DNA from: Chloroflexota bacterium
Lineage (GTDB): Bacteria > Chloroflexota > Dehalococcoidia > UBA3495
Reading direction: 5' to 3'
Assembly (NCBI GenBank): GCA_022563275.1
Contig: JADFNR010000057.1
Location: forward strand, 6,740-20,856
DNA: 14,117 nucleotides
In this document: piece by piece, positions 1 through 5,798 of the stretch
Layout of the letters: the number at the start of each line of letters is the position of its first letter
How positions within the stretch are numbered: position 1 is the first letter of the stretch
Translations under genes and position numbers: made by a program
The notes under the pieces: generated by a model
Databases searched by the model: none
What the model was told of the DNA's origin: nothing
What the model saw: the letters and a program-made list of their open reading frames with translations, nothing else

Positions 1-1819
1 AGCAACGGCCCATGCGTGTCAACAGGTCGCCAACGCCCAGGACGGTGATACCGGAACTGGGACTGGACAGGGGCACGTCGTTGCGCCGTTGGGTTAGCGG
101 CGGTTCGGTCTCATGACCTATCTGCGCCAGACGGTGGGACAGCAAGCTCTCGGCGATGTTTCCCGAGCCCAGGTTAGCCAACAGGTCGTCCATGGTGTCG
201 ACCTTAAACAGGCCAAGAATGGTTTCATCATCGACCTTCTGGTTGAGCCGCCGCAGCTCACGCCGCATGACGTCCTTTCCCCGTTGGATGTTGGTGCCCC
301 GTTCTTGTTTACGGAACCATGCGCGGACGCTTTGCCGCGCGCCGGCCGAGCGGACGTAACCCCGGTTGGGGTTCAGCCAGTCAAGGCTGGGGCCTCGGTC
401 TGACTTTGAGGCGAGGACCTCCACCGTGTCGCCGTTCTCCAAGGAAGTGTCCAAGGAAACGAGTTTGCCATTCACCTTGGCGCCGATGCAACGGTGCCCC
501 AATTCAGTGTGAATCTTGTAGGCGAAATCCACCGGCGTGGAGCCGGCGGTAAGTTCAACGATCCGGCCTTTGGGCGTGTAGACAAAGACCTGGTCGTGGA
601 AGATGTCCTGCTTTACTGATTCGATGAACTCGGCAGTCCCGGATACTTCCCGCTGCCACTCCAGCAACTGGCGCAGCCAGGTCATCTTTTCCTCGAACCG
701 CTGGTCGCCGGAGTTGCCCTCTTTGTAGGCCCAGTGGGCCGCGACGCCGTACTCAGCGATCCGGTGCAACTCATAGGTCTTGATCTGCACTTCCAGAGGT
801 GTCCCGCCTTCACAGATGACGGTGGTGTGCAGCGCCTGGTACATGTTCTGTTTGGGATTGCCGATATAGTCGTCGAACTGCCCAGGGATGGGATGCCACA
901 TCTGGTGGACCACGCCCAGGGCCTTGTAACAATCCGCGGTCTCGTCGACCAGCACCCGCAAGGCGAAGAGGTCGTAAATGTCGCCAAAATCCTTGCCCTG
1001 CGCCTGGTACTTCTGCATCTTCAGGTAGGTGCTGTAGATGCCCTTGGGCCGGCCGATAACTTCGGCGGTGATGTCGTACTCGGCCAGCGCATCCCGAAGA
1101 CCGGTGGAAACTTCCTCGATATAATCCTCGCGCTCCGTACGTTTGGAGGCCAATATCTTGGAGATCTCCCGGTACTTCTCCTCGTTGAGGTGCCGGAAGG
1201 CCAGGTCATCCAACCGCCATTTGATCTCCCATATTCCCAGGCGGTGGGCCAGAGGAGAGTAGATGTCCAGGGTCTCCTGGGCGATGCGCTTCCGCTTCTC
1301 CGGAGGCAGGGCGTCCAGGGTCTTCATGTTATGCAGGCGGTCGGCCAACTTGATCAGCACCACCCGGATGTCCTCCGCCATGGAGACCAGCATCTTGCGC
1401 AGGCTCTCGGCGTGGAGATGCTCCGCGTCGTCCATGAGGTTGGCGACGTCTTCAACGGGTGGCTGGAGCTTGTCGTCCATGCGGGTCAATTTGGTGACCC
1501 CGTCCACCAATTTGGTCACTTCCGGCCCAAAGCGCCGGTCGATCTCTTCCAGTGAAACGCCGCAGTCTTCGACTACGTCATGGAGCAGGGCGGCGACTAG
1601 GGTGTGGGAATCCAGGTGGAGGTCGGCGAGGAAGAGGGCGGTTTCCAGAGGGTGGGCGATGTAAGGCTCGCCCGACTTACGTGTCTGGCCTGCGTGGCAT
1701 TCATCGGCGTAGACGTATGCCTGCCTTACGAGTTCGGTGCTATCTTCAGGCAGGTAGTTGCCAACCCTTTCGATAAGGGTCTTTGAAGCTTCTGAAGCTA
1801 CCCTATCTTTAGCTACCAC
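1..1819 (-). CDS. rel: RelA/SpoT-family (p)ppGpp synthetase/hydrolase, 3' end cut by window edge
   Basis: Long RSH stringent-response enzyme that makes and degrades (p)ppGpp. 606 uninterrupted codons are visible; the frame runs off the left edge at ...GVGDLLTRMGRC, just inside the conserved Cys region before the C-terminal ACT domain, so roughly 120-180 residues are missing. Hydrolase domain (about 30-200): H56 in YIAHP, HD at 80-81 followed by VVED, and ADRLHNM at 159-165, all intact. Synthetase domain (about 250-365): GRPKG at 256-260, YDLFALR at 282-288, Q314-F-D-D, the YQALHT block near 327, and EVQIKT around 343. TGS domain about 408-470 (VFVYTPKGRIVELTAGSTPV). Start: GTG at 1819 is the first usable start after an upstream TAA, with a weak AAGAG 4 nt before it; no ATG occurs before residue 165. 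Odd: the usual bifunctional RXKD motif reads QFDD, and the His after GRPK is Gly. The identification is firm; the start is moderately sure. Confidence 0.95.
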   Translation of the reverse strand, partial: MVAKDRVASEASKTLIERVGNYLPEDSTELVRQAYVYADECHAGQTRKSGEPYIAHPLETALFLADLHLDSHTLVAALLHDVVEDCGVSLEEIDRRFGPEVTKLVDGVTKLTRMDDKLQPPVEDVANLMDDAEHLHAESLRKMLVSMAEDIRVVLIKLADRLHNMKTLDALPPEKRKRIAQETLDIYSPLAHRLGIWEIKWRLDDLAFRHLNEEKYREISKILASKRTEREDYIEEVSTGLRDALAEYDITAEVIGRPKGIYSTYLKMQKYQAQGKDFGDIYDLFALRVLVDETADCYKALGVVHQMWHPIPGQFDDYIGNPKQNMYQALHTTVICEGGTPLEVQIKTYELHRIAEYGVAAHWAYKEGNSGDQRFEEKMTWLRQLLEWQREVSGTAEFIESVKQDIFHDQVFVYTPKGRIVELTAGSTPVDFAYKIHTELGHRCIGAKVNGKLVSLDTSLENGDTVEVLASKSDRGPSLDWLNPNRGYVRSAGARQSVRAWFRKQERGTNIQRGKDVMRRELRRLNQKVDDETILGLFKVDTMDDLLANLGSGNIAESLLSHRLAQIGHETEPPLTQRRNDVPLSSPSSGITVLGVGDLLTRMGRC

Positions 1820-1921
1820 TGTACTCTTGATAATAATACACAGGCCTTATTGAAGTCTAGGCTAGCCATTAACTATGCCGACTGGTCTGGGCTGTCCGCA
1901 AGCCGTGGGCGGGAATCAGGT

Positions 1922-1965
1922 ATCCCCCTCCCGATTCGAATCGGGATAAACGGGGCTAGGGGGAT
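1922..1965. repeat. Compound hairpin with CCCGATTCGAATCGGG core
   Basis: A perfect 16-bp palindrome CCCGATTCGAATCGGG (1930-1945) lies inside an outer inverted repeat, ATCCCCCT (1922-1929) pairing with AGGGGGAT (1958-1965). Strongly foldable on either strand. The core matches two other palindromes in this window (2081-2096 and 4555-4570), which suggests a small dispersed repeat family. It could also act as a bidirectional terminator, although there is no T-run. Confidence 0.7.
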
Positions 1966-2080
1966 TTCCGCACCTTTCATCCATCAAATTTCGGAACACC
2001 AACCTCACTCCCGTTCCACCCACTTCCACCAATATCAGGACGTTCGAGGGCAGCCAAATCCCCCCCAACCCCCCTTAAAT

Positions 2081-2096
2081 CCCGATTCGGATCGGG
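2081..2096. repeat. Palindromic repeat CCCGATTCGGATCGGG
   Basis: Second copy of the CCCGAT...ATCGGG palindrome: 6-bp arms around a TCGG tetraloop, preceded by C-rich tracts (2060-2074) and followed by GGGAGCTTTTG. It lies 18 bases past the stop of the CMD-family gene (minus strand), so besides being a repeat copy it may help terminate that transcript; on the plus strand a short T-run (2103-2106) follows. Confidence 0.6.
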
Positions 2097-2114
2097 GGGA
2101 GCTTTTGTTTCCAC

Positions 2115-2675
2115 TTAAATTGGCAGCGGCGGCTCGGTGAGATTAGCCGGAAGGCCGACGTCGAAGGCGTTGATGTTGAAGGCCAGAGACGAGTAATAGC
2201 CCATGAGGTTGGTCAGTTCCACCAGACCGCGGACGCCGAACTGGGAGTGGGCGGCGTCGAAGGCCGGCTGGCTGACCCTGCGGGTGCGGAAAAGCTCTTG
2301 CCCAAAATTGACCACCGCCGACTCATCGGCCGACAGAGCTGGCAGGTCTTTTTTGTCACGGAGGTTGTCCACCAATTCGTCGCTGAGACCCGCCTGGCGG
2401 CCGAAGGCGGCGTGGGCGTTCCAGATGAACTGGCAGTCCATCTCCCGGGCGGTCAAGATCATGGCCAGTTCGCGCACGTTGGCCGGCAGACTGGACTCGT
2501 CACCCCGGATGTAGGCGCGGAAGTGCTCGCCCCGTTTGGCGAGTTCGGGGACGTTGATCATGATGGAGATGGGTCCGATGTCCGGCACGCTGCCGCGCTG
2601 GCTGACCAATTCGTCGAACGCCGCCAATTGGTCCTGGGGCACGCTTTCTCTGCTGGCTGTGGGTATTCGCGACAC
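2115..2675 (-). CDS. Carboxymuconolactone decarboxylase / AhpD-like family protein
   Basis: 186-residue all-helical CMD-superfamily protein. The region at about 66-105 (VRELAMILTAREMDCQFIWNAHAAFGR in part) has the family pattern E78..C81...W85..H88 followed by a G-L-S helix. The peroxidase-type CxxC of AhpD is absent: only one Cys (C81) is present, so this is more like the decarboxylase/unknown branch than a true alkylhydroperoxidase. Start: GTG at 2675 has GGGAGG a few bases upstream; the open frame extends further upstream to 2783 but that extension lacks family character. It is divergent from the MFS exporter, with 134 bases between starts. Substrate unknown. Confidence 0.85.
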   Translation of the reverse strand: MSRIPTASRESVPQDQLAAFDELVSQRGSVPDIGPISIMINVPELAKRGEHFRAYIRGDESSLPANVRELAMILTAREMDCQFIWNAHAAFGRQAGLSDELVDNLRDKKDLPALSADESAVVNFGQELFRTRRVSQPAFDAAHSQFGVRGLVELTNLMGYYSSLAFNINAFDVGLPANLTEPPLPI

Positions 2676-2705
2676 TTGGGCCTCCCGTTTTTGACGATTT
2701 TTATG

Positions 2706-2720
2706 CGCCGGTTCCCGGCG
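2706..2720. promoter_or_regulatory. Perfect inverted repeat in the divergent CMD/MFS intergenic region
   Basis: CGCCGG (2706-2711) and CCGGCG (2715-2720) around a 3-base centre, in the 134-base gap between two divergent genes. It could be an operator shared by both genes or a 5'-leader hairpin. No regulator gene adjoins it and no clear promoter boxes were identified, so function is a guess. Confidence 0.3.
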
Positions 2721-2809
2721 GGCACCACATGATACAACAGCAGGTCCCGATTTAGGTGTTGGGCGGCAGGTGTGGCAAGGCATCCAAAACTAAAGTAATC
2801 TTAACCGGT

Positions 2810-4366
2810 ATGTCTTCGATCGATCCCAATCGCGATTCAGGCAACCCCAACTCCGGTCCGGTCAAACCCAACGTGGACAGAGGCGCCTCTCTAGCCCGGA
2901 GCGCCAGGTTTAAATATTGGGTCTTTGGCGCCCTCGGCATCGGCATCTTCGCCTCGGTGGTGGACCACGGCAGCGTCAACGTGGCGTTGCCGACCATCGC
3001 CAGCGAATTCGATACAGACCTCCCCACCATCCAGTGGGTGGTGATTATTTACGCCCTGACCATCGCCGCCCTGCTTCTACCCATGGGGCGGCTCGCGGAC
3101 CTCATCGGGCGCAAGAAGGTCTACATCGCCGGGACGATGGTGTTGGCTCTCGGCGCCGTCTTGTCTGGATTGGCGCCGTCTTTGGAGATAATGTTCCCCT
3201 CCCGTGTCTTACAGGGGGTTGGGGCCGCCATGACCCAGGGCACCGGCATGGCCATCATCACCTCGGCTTTCCCCGCCAACGAGAAGGGCCGGGCCATTGG
3301 ACTATTCATGACAATGGTGGGGGTGGGCGCGGTTGCCGGACCGGCCATCGGAGGCGTGGTGGTGGACTCCTTTGGCTGGCGGGTCGTGTTCTTCTTGACG
3401 CTGCCATTGGAGGTCATCGGTGTGGCCGCCACGGCCTGGGTGATGCGAGGCTGGTCCGAGGTGCAGGAGGCCAGAGGCGCCCGGTTCGACTGGCTTGGCG
3501 CCGCACTGTCGACCGGTGTTTTGGTCGTCCTGCTGCTGGCCATGACCACGGGTAATAAGGCCGGCTGGTTATCGCCGCTCATCATTGCCGCCTTCACCGG
3601 CGCGGTGGCCATGCTGGCCGCGTTTATCTGGTGGGAACTGCGCACCGACGCGCCGATGCTGGACCTGAGGTTGTTCAAGGGGAAGACCTTTACCCTTGGG
3701 GTTTCAGCGGCATTTCTGACCTTCTTGGGCTCCTCGGCGGTCCTGTTCATGATGCCTTTTTACCTGCAGAACGTTCTGGGCTACAGCGCTAAGACGGCGG
3801 GCTTCGTCGTGGTGCCCGGAGCTCTCTGCATGGCGGTCTTGGGGACGGTGAGCGGGGTGCTCTCGGACCGGTTCGGCTGGCGTCCCTTCACCGTGGGCGG
3901 CTTGGCGTCTTCGGCGGCGGGGCTATTCTTATTGTCCCGGGTCACCGAGAATTCGTCCCTGTGGATGGTGGTGCCGGCGCTGATGCTGATGAGCAGCGGC
4001 ATGGGCATCTTCTATTCGCCCAACTCCAGCTCGGTCATGAGCGCCGTTGGCATAGCGCGGTACGGAGTGGTGTCCGGGTTCTTGAATCTGGTGCGGAACG
4101 CGGCTAATGTCACCAGCATCGCCTTTGCGACGATCATCGTGACCGCCACCATGGCATCGCTGGGCTTCGAATCCAGCCTGGAATCGGTGCGCGGCGACGC
4201 CGAGGGCGTGGGCCATGCGTTTACCGTGGGGCTCCGTTACTCTTTCTTGACCATGATGGCCATAGTGCTGGTGAGCATGACCCTCTCGGCGTTTCAACCG
4301 AACCATGCTGCAGAACAAGATTCGCCGGGGTCGGGCGACTTGGAGGAGTCACAAGCCGAGGTCTAA
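2810..4366 (+). CDS. MFS drug exporter, DHA2 (EmrB/QacA) type
   Basis: 518-residue inner-membrane major facilitator protein, the length usual for 14-TM DHA2 drug:H+ antiporters. A hydrophilic N-terminus (1-34) precedes TM1 (about 36-60, ending VDHGSVNVALPTI, the DHA2 form of motif D1). Motif A is G93RLADLIGRKK, and motif C is the GVGAVAGPAIGG stretch at 171-182, the antiporter signature. Further hydrophobic helices continue to about 490, followed by a charged tail ending SQAEV. ATG at 2810 is preferred; the open frame reaches back to a TTG at 2756, but that extension is hydrophilic and non-conserved. Its stop (4364-4366) overlaps the stop of the convergent MerT-like gene, with no terminator visible between them. 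Substrate cannot be read from sequence. Confidence 0.92.
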   Translation: MSSIDPNRDSGNPNSGPVKPNVDRGASLARSARFKYWVFGALGIGIFASVVDHGSVNVALPTIASEFDTDLPTIQWVVIIYALTIAALLLPMGRLADLIGRKKVYIAGTMVLALGAVLSGLAPSLEIMFPSRVLQGVGAAMTQGTGMAIITSAFPANEKGRAIGLFMTMVGVGAVAGPAIGGVVVDSFGWRVVFFLTLPLEVIGVAATAWVMRGWSEVQEARGARFDWLGAALSTGVLVVLLLAMTTGNKAGWLSPLIIAAFTGAVAMLAAFIWWELRTDAPMLDLRLFKGKTFTLGVSAAFLTFLGSSAVLFMMPFYLQNVLGYSAKTAGFVVVPGALCMAVLGTVSGVLSDRFGWRPFTVGGLASSAAGLFLLSRVTENSSLWMVVPALMLMSSGMGIFYSPNSSSVMSAVGIARYGVVSGFLNLVRNAANVTSIAFATIIVTATMASLGFESSLESVRGDAEGVGHAFTVGLRYSFLTMMAIVLVSMTLSAFQPNHAAEQDSPGSGDLEESQAEV

Positions 4367-4708
4367 AGCGGATTGTTGCCCAGCAGACCGGCGAACCGCA
4401 GACCCCACAACGTGACGGCCAATACTGTGGAAACGATCAACGTGTACGTTGCCCGGTTCTTCCACGCTGGTCCCCACCAACTGCCGTGGGATGGCGCCAG
4501 CCACCAACCCCGCGCCAACATGAGCACGGTGACCGCCAAGAAGGGCCAAGTAAGCCCCGATTAATCGGGGCAACGCAGGCGCGAAGGCCAGCCCGGCTGA
4601 GGTCCCACCCAGCAGGCCGAGCAGGCCCGGCACCACTCATCACCAGGGAAGTGGCAGCAGTCCGCTGAGCAGGCTTACGAAGGGTTTTTCAATTTGAAGT
4701 AGTTTCAT
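4363..4708 (-). CDS. MerT-like membrane protein with tandem TGA (Sec-Sec) and a +1 frameshift
   Basis: Last gene of the leftward operon. ATG at 4708 follows GGAG (TTGGAGAACC). It reads MKLLQIEKPF...LLPLPW, then TGA TGA (4642-4637), then VVPGLLGLLGGTSAG. MerT mercuric transporters have a Cys-Cys pair in TM1 followed by a Pro and a Gly-rich stretch here, so both TGAs fall on the metal-binding pair (Sec23-Sec24). A SECIS-like hairpin follows. The frame then shifts at or near the palindrome 4555-4570: the MerT-like remainder (TM2 LTWPFLAVTVLMLARGWW; loop; NRATYTLI and TM3; end LLGNNPL, TAG at 4363-4365) is in the next frame. Dropping one G of GGGG gives 114 residues, close to MerT (about 116). 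The NRATYTLI block resembles the RATYKLI I recall from Tn501 MerT. The second Cys pair of MerT's cytoplasmic loop is absent. It may be an assembly error, a damaged gene, or recoded. Confidence 0.68.
4554..4571. repeat. Perfect 18-bp palindrome inside the MerT-like gene
   Basis: GCCCCGATTAATCGGGGC is its own reverse complement. The inner 16 bp resemble the intergenic palindromes at 1930-1945 and 2081-2096 (CCCGATT..AATCGGG). It lies exactly where the MerT-like frame breaks. Removing the 16-bp unit CCCCGATTAATCGGGG, or one G of its GGGG run, would restore one continuous frame, since 16 leaves remainder 1 on division by 3. Confidence 0.75.
4596..4642 (-). promoter_or_regulatory. Putative bacterial SECIS element of the MerT-like gene
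   Basis: After the tandem UGAs (4642-4637) the mRNA can fold CGGGCC (4629-4624), loop UGCUC (4623-4619), GGCCUG (4618-4613): six pairs including one G-U. The loop starts 16 nt after the first UGA (13 after the second), and its second base is G, as in the other two candidates of this operon. An alternative, mutually exclusive hairpin follows: GCUGGG (4613-4608), loop UGGGAC, CUCAGC (4601-4596), also with G at loop position 2. Two UGAs with two possible hairpins is suggestive but unproven. Confidence 0.5.
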
Positions 4709-4782
4709 GGTTCTCCAACTCGTTGGTGGGCCAGTGGCGGTAACAAGCGCTCTCGAAGGGCGCTCTTCTGACCCTGCTCACG

Positions 4783-5334
4783 TCACAGGGCCTTTTCAAT
4801 CTCGGTCCGCAACACGTCGTACGGCGTGGCGCCGGCGTCGCGGTAGGAGATGCGTCCCTGCCGGTCGATGATGATCGTGGTGCCCAGGCTGGTCACCTGA
4901 AACGACTTGACCAACCGCTGGTCAACGTCGTTGGCCCAGGAAACTTCCGTAGCGCCCTTGCTATACCAGTAGTCGCGCCAAGCCTCCACCGGGATCCATG
5001 GGGCAGTGTTGATGGCCAGCACCTGGACCCCTTGAGACCTGAATTCTTGCTGCACCCGTCCTAGGGCTGGAGCCTCCAGCCCGCAGGTGGGTCAACCAGG
5101 GAAAGAGAAATAAAGCACCACAGTGCTGCCCAGATAGTCGTCCATGGCCAGGGAGACCACCGGAACCGCATCGGTGGACCGGGCGGCGGTCTGCGGGCCC
5201 ACATTGGCTGCGCCGCCGCCTGCATCCCCTCCGCAGGCCATCAGCGCCGCGGCTGTGATCAACATCAGGCCGATCAGGGTCTTGGCGTTAGCCAATTTCG
5301 CCTTAGATAGGCCCCTCTCAGCTTTTACTATCAT
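4783..5334 (-). CDS. Thioredoxin/TlpA-like lipoprotein redoxin with in-frame TGA (Sec) in a UxxC motif
   Basis: 183 residues if TGA at 5094-5092 is read as selenocysteine. N-terminal signal with a hydrophobic stretch (about 19-33) and lipobox LMAC at 31-34, so C34 would be lipidated and the domain anchored outside the membrane. The redoxin fold follows: VVLYFSFPG-U81-PTC84-GLEAPAL, where the family has CPxC; then VQVLAINTAP, and GTTIIIDRQGRISYRD near 151-166. The usual cis-Pro before the TT strand is missing (TSLGTT), an oddity. Start: ATG 5334 overlaps the end of the upstream small gene by 17 bases; TTG 5340 is possible. Without Sec insertion the product would end at residue 80, just before the catalytic motif, leaving a useless N-terminus, while the fold continues in the same frame to TGA at 4783. 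Likely role: thiol/selenol reductant or peroxidase outside the membrane. Confidence 0.85.
5064..5094 (-). promoter_or_regulatory. Putative bacterial SECIS element of the redoxin gene
   Basis: UGA (5094-5092), a 9-nt spacer, then a perfect 7-bp stem GGGCUGG (5082-5076) / CCAGCCC (5070-5064) closing a 5-nt loop AGGCU. The loop starts 16 nt after UGA and has G as its second base. This fits the general bacterial SECIS pattern recognised by SelB (short stem directly after UGA, G among the first two loop bases). It is the cleanest of the three candidates. Confidence 0.72.
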
Positions 5335-5482
5335 GCCCAATGGGATGGTCCAAGCCTTTTTTCTGTTCCTCAGTATCCAAAGCCCGCTTTTCCGGCCTCC
5401 GAAACACCTGGACGCCCAGCCAGATGGCGGCGGGAATCAACAAGCAACAGACGATAGGCAGCGCAACGAATAAACTACTCAT
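5318..5482 (-). CDS. 54-residue single-span membrane protein with a Cys-Cys pair
   Basis: Small gene between the two redox genes. ATG at 5482; TGA at 5320-5318. Residues 4-26 form one transmembrane helix (SLFVALPIVCCLLIPAAIWL in part) with a vicinal pair C12-C13, and residues 27-54 a charged tail (FRRPEKRALDTEEQKKGLD...). No family recognised. The Cys pair in a membrane helix recalls the metal-binding CC of MerT, but here Cys codons are kept (TGT TGC). It starts 35 bases after the glutaredoxin stop and overlaps the redoxin start, so it is almost certainly co-transcribed and perhaps translationally coupled. It may bind metal or partner the MerT-like protein (inference). The terminal TGA looks like an ordinary stop: a TAA follows four codons later. 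Confidence 0.75.
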   Translation of the reverse strand: MSSLFVALPIVCCLLIPAAIWLGVQVFRRPEKRALDTEEQKKGLDHPIGHDSKS

Positions 5483-5517
5483 TGACGCTTGTCCTGCTCA
5501 AAAGATCGCTTCATTTT

Positions 5518-5760
5518 TTATCCTTGCTCGCCCAATAATTCTTCGAACCGTGCGCGGTCGAACCCAACCACGACTTCGCCATCGATGACAGTGACCGGGG
5601 TGGTCAACACCCCGATCTTCAATAGTTCGTTCATGGCCGATTTGTCATTCAGCACATCTTTTTCCACAAAGGGGACATTCCGCTGCGAAAGATACTCTTT
5701 CGTCATCTCGCAAAAGTGTCAACCGTCCGGCTGCGTGTAAACGAAAATCTCTCTTGCCAT
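5518..5760 (-). CDS. Glutaredoxin/NrdH-like protein with in-frame TGA (Sec) in a UxxC motif
   Basis: 80 residues if TGA at 5721-5719 is selenocysteine, the normal size of a small glutaredoxin. It reads MAREIFVYTQPDG-U14-HFC17-EMTKEYLSQ: beta1, then UxxC in place of CxxC, then helix 1. The rest is classic: VPFVEKDV, then GVLTTPVTVIDGEVVVGFD at 50-68 with the TTPV cis-Pro motif, then FEELLG. ATG at 5760 has a strong GAGGAG 5-6 bases upstream, while the alternative in-frame ATG after the TGA would delete beta1 and the active site. Stop TAA at 5520-5518. It lies 38 bases downstream of the MerR-like gene. Cytoplasmic; likely reduces disulfides or metal/selenol adducts for the operon. The match of start, SD, motif and fold across the TGA makes a pseudogene unlikely. 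Confidence 0.87.
5686..5721 (-). promoter_or_regulatory. Putative bacterial SECIS element of the glutaredoxin gene
   Basis: UGA (5721-5719), a 16-nt spacer, then a perfect 6-bp stem CGAAAG (5702-5697) / CUUUCG (5691-5686) closing a 5-nt loop AGUAU. G is the second loop base; the loop starts 22 nt after UGA. Loop size and G position are the same as in the redoxin candidate. A competing pairing (UGCGA upstream with UCGCA) exists and would need a folding calculation. Confidence 0.65.
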
Positions 5761-5798
5761 GGGTCTCCTCTCGGTTGACTGGGAGCCGGAATGCCTGC

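Larger units (their letters stand above)
1820..2114. other. Intergenic region with two palindromic repeats
   Basis: About 295 bases between the diverging 5' end of the RSH gene and the 3' end of the CMD-family gene. I see no convincing gene: a plus-strand open frame starting near 1850 runs straight through both repeats and has no family resemblance. The 5' side must hold the RSH promoter (minus strand), but I could not pick clear -35/-10 boxes. The repeats are listed separately. Confidence 0.6.

Noticed and set aside
734..1555. Long open frame of 273 codons on the plus strand
   Set aside because: It is antisense to the RSH gene, whose frame is conserved and continuous for 606 codons; the plus-strand peptide shows no family and reflects GC-rich codon bias.
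2691..2736. TTGACG and GATACA as a promoter for the MFS gene
   Set aside because: The spacer would be 34 bases, too long for a sigma70-type promoter.
4349..4636. 95-residue open frame beginning MVPGLLGLLGG as an independent gene
   Set aside because: Its N-terminal half is the MerT-like TM1 just after the TGA pair, and its second half is out-of-frame and not membrane-like, whereas the shifted frame gives TM2, NRATYTLI and TM3. It is better read as part of the recoded, frameshifted MerT-like gene.
4783..5094. Whole-genome reassignment of TGA (as Trp or Gly) to explain the in-frame TGAs
   Set aside because: TGA is used as a normal terminator elsewhere in the same operon (5318-5320 and 4783-4785), and the in-frame TGAs occur only at Cys positions.
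4637..5721. Simple pseudogenes with nonsense mutations
   Set aside because: Four nonsense codons in three genes, all TGA, all at reactive Cys sites, with frames otherwise preserved and hairpins after each, is very unlikely by decay. The MerT-like frameshift is the only sign of damage.
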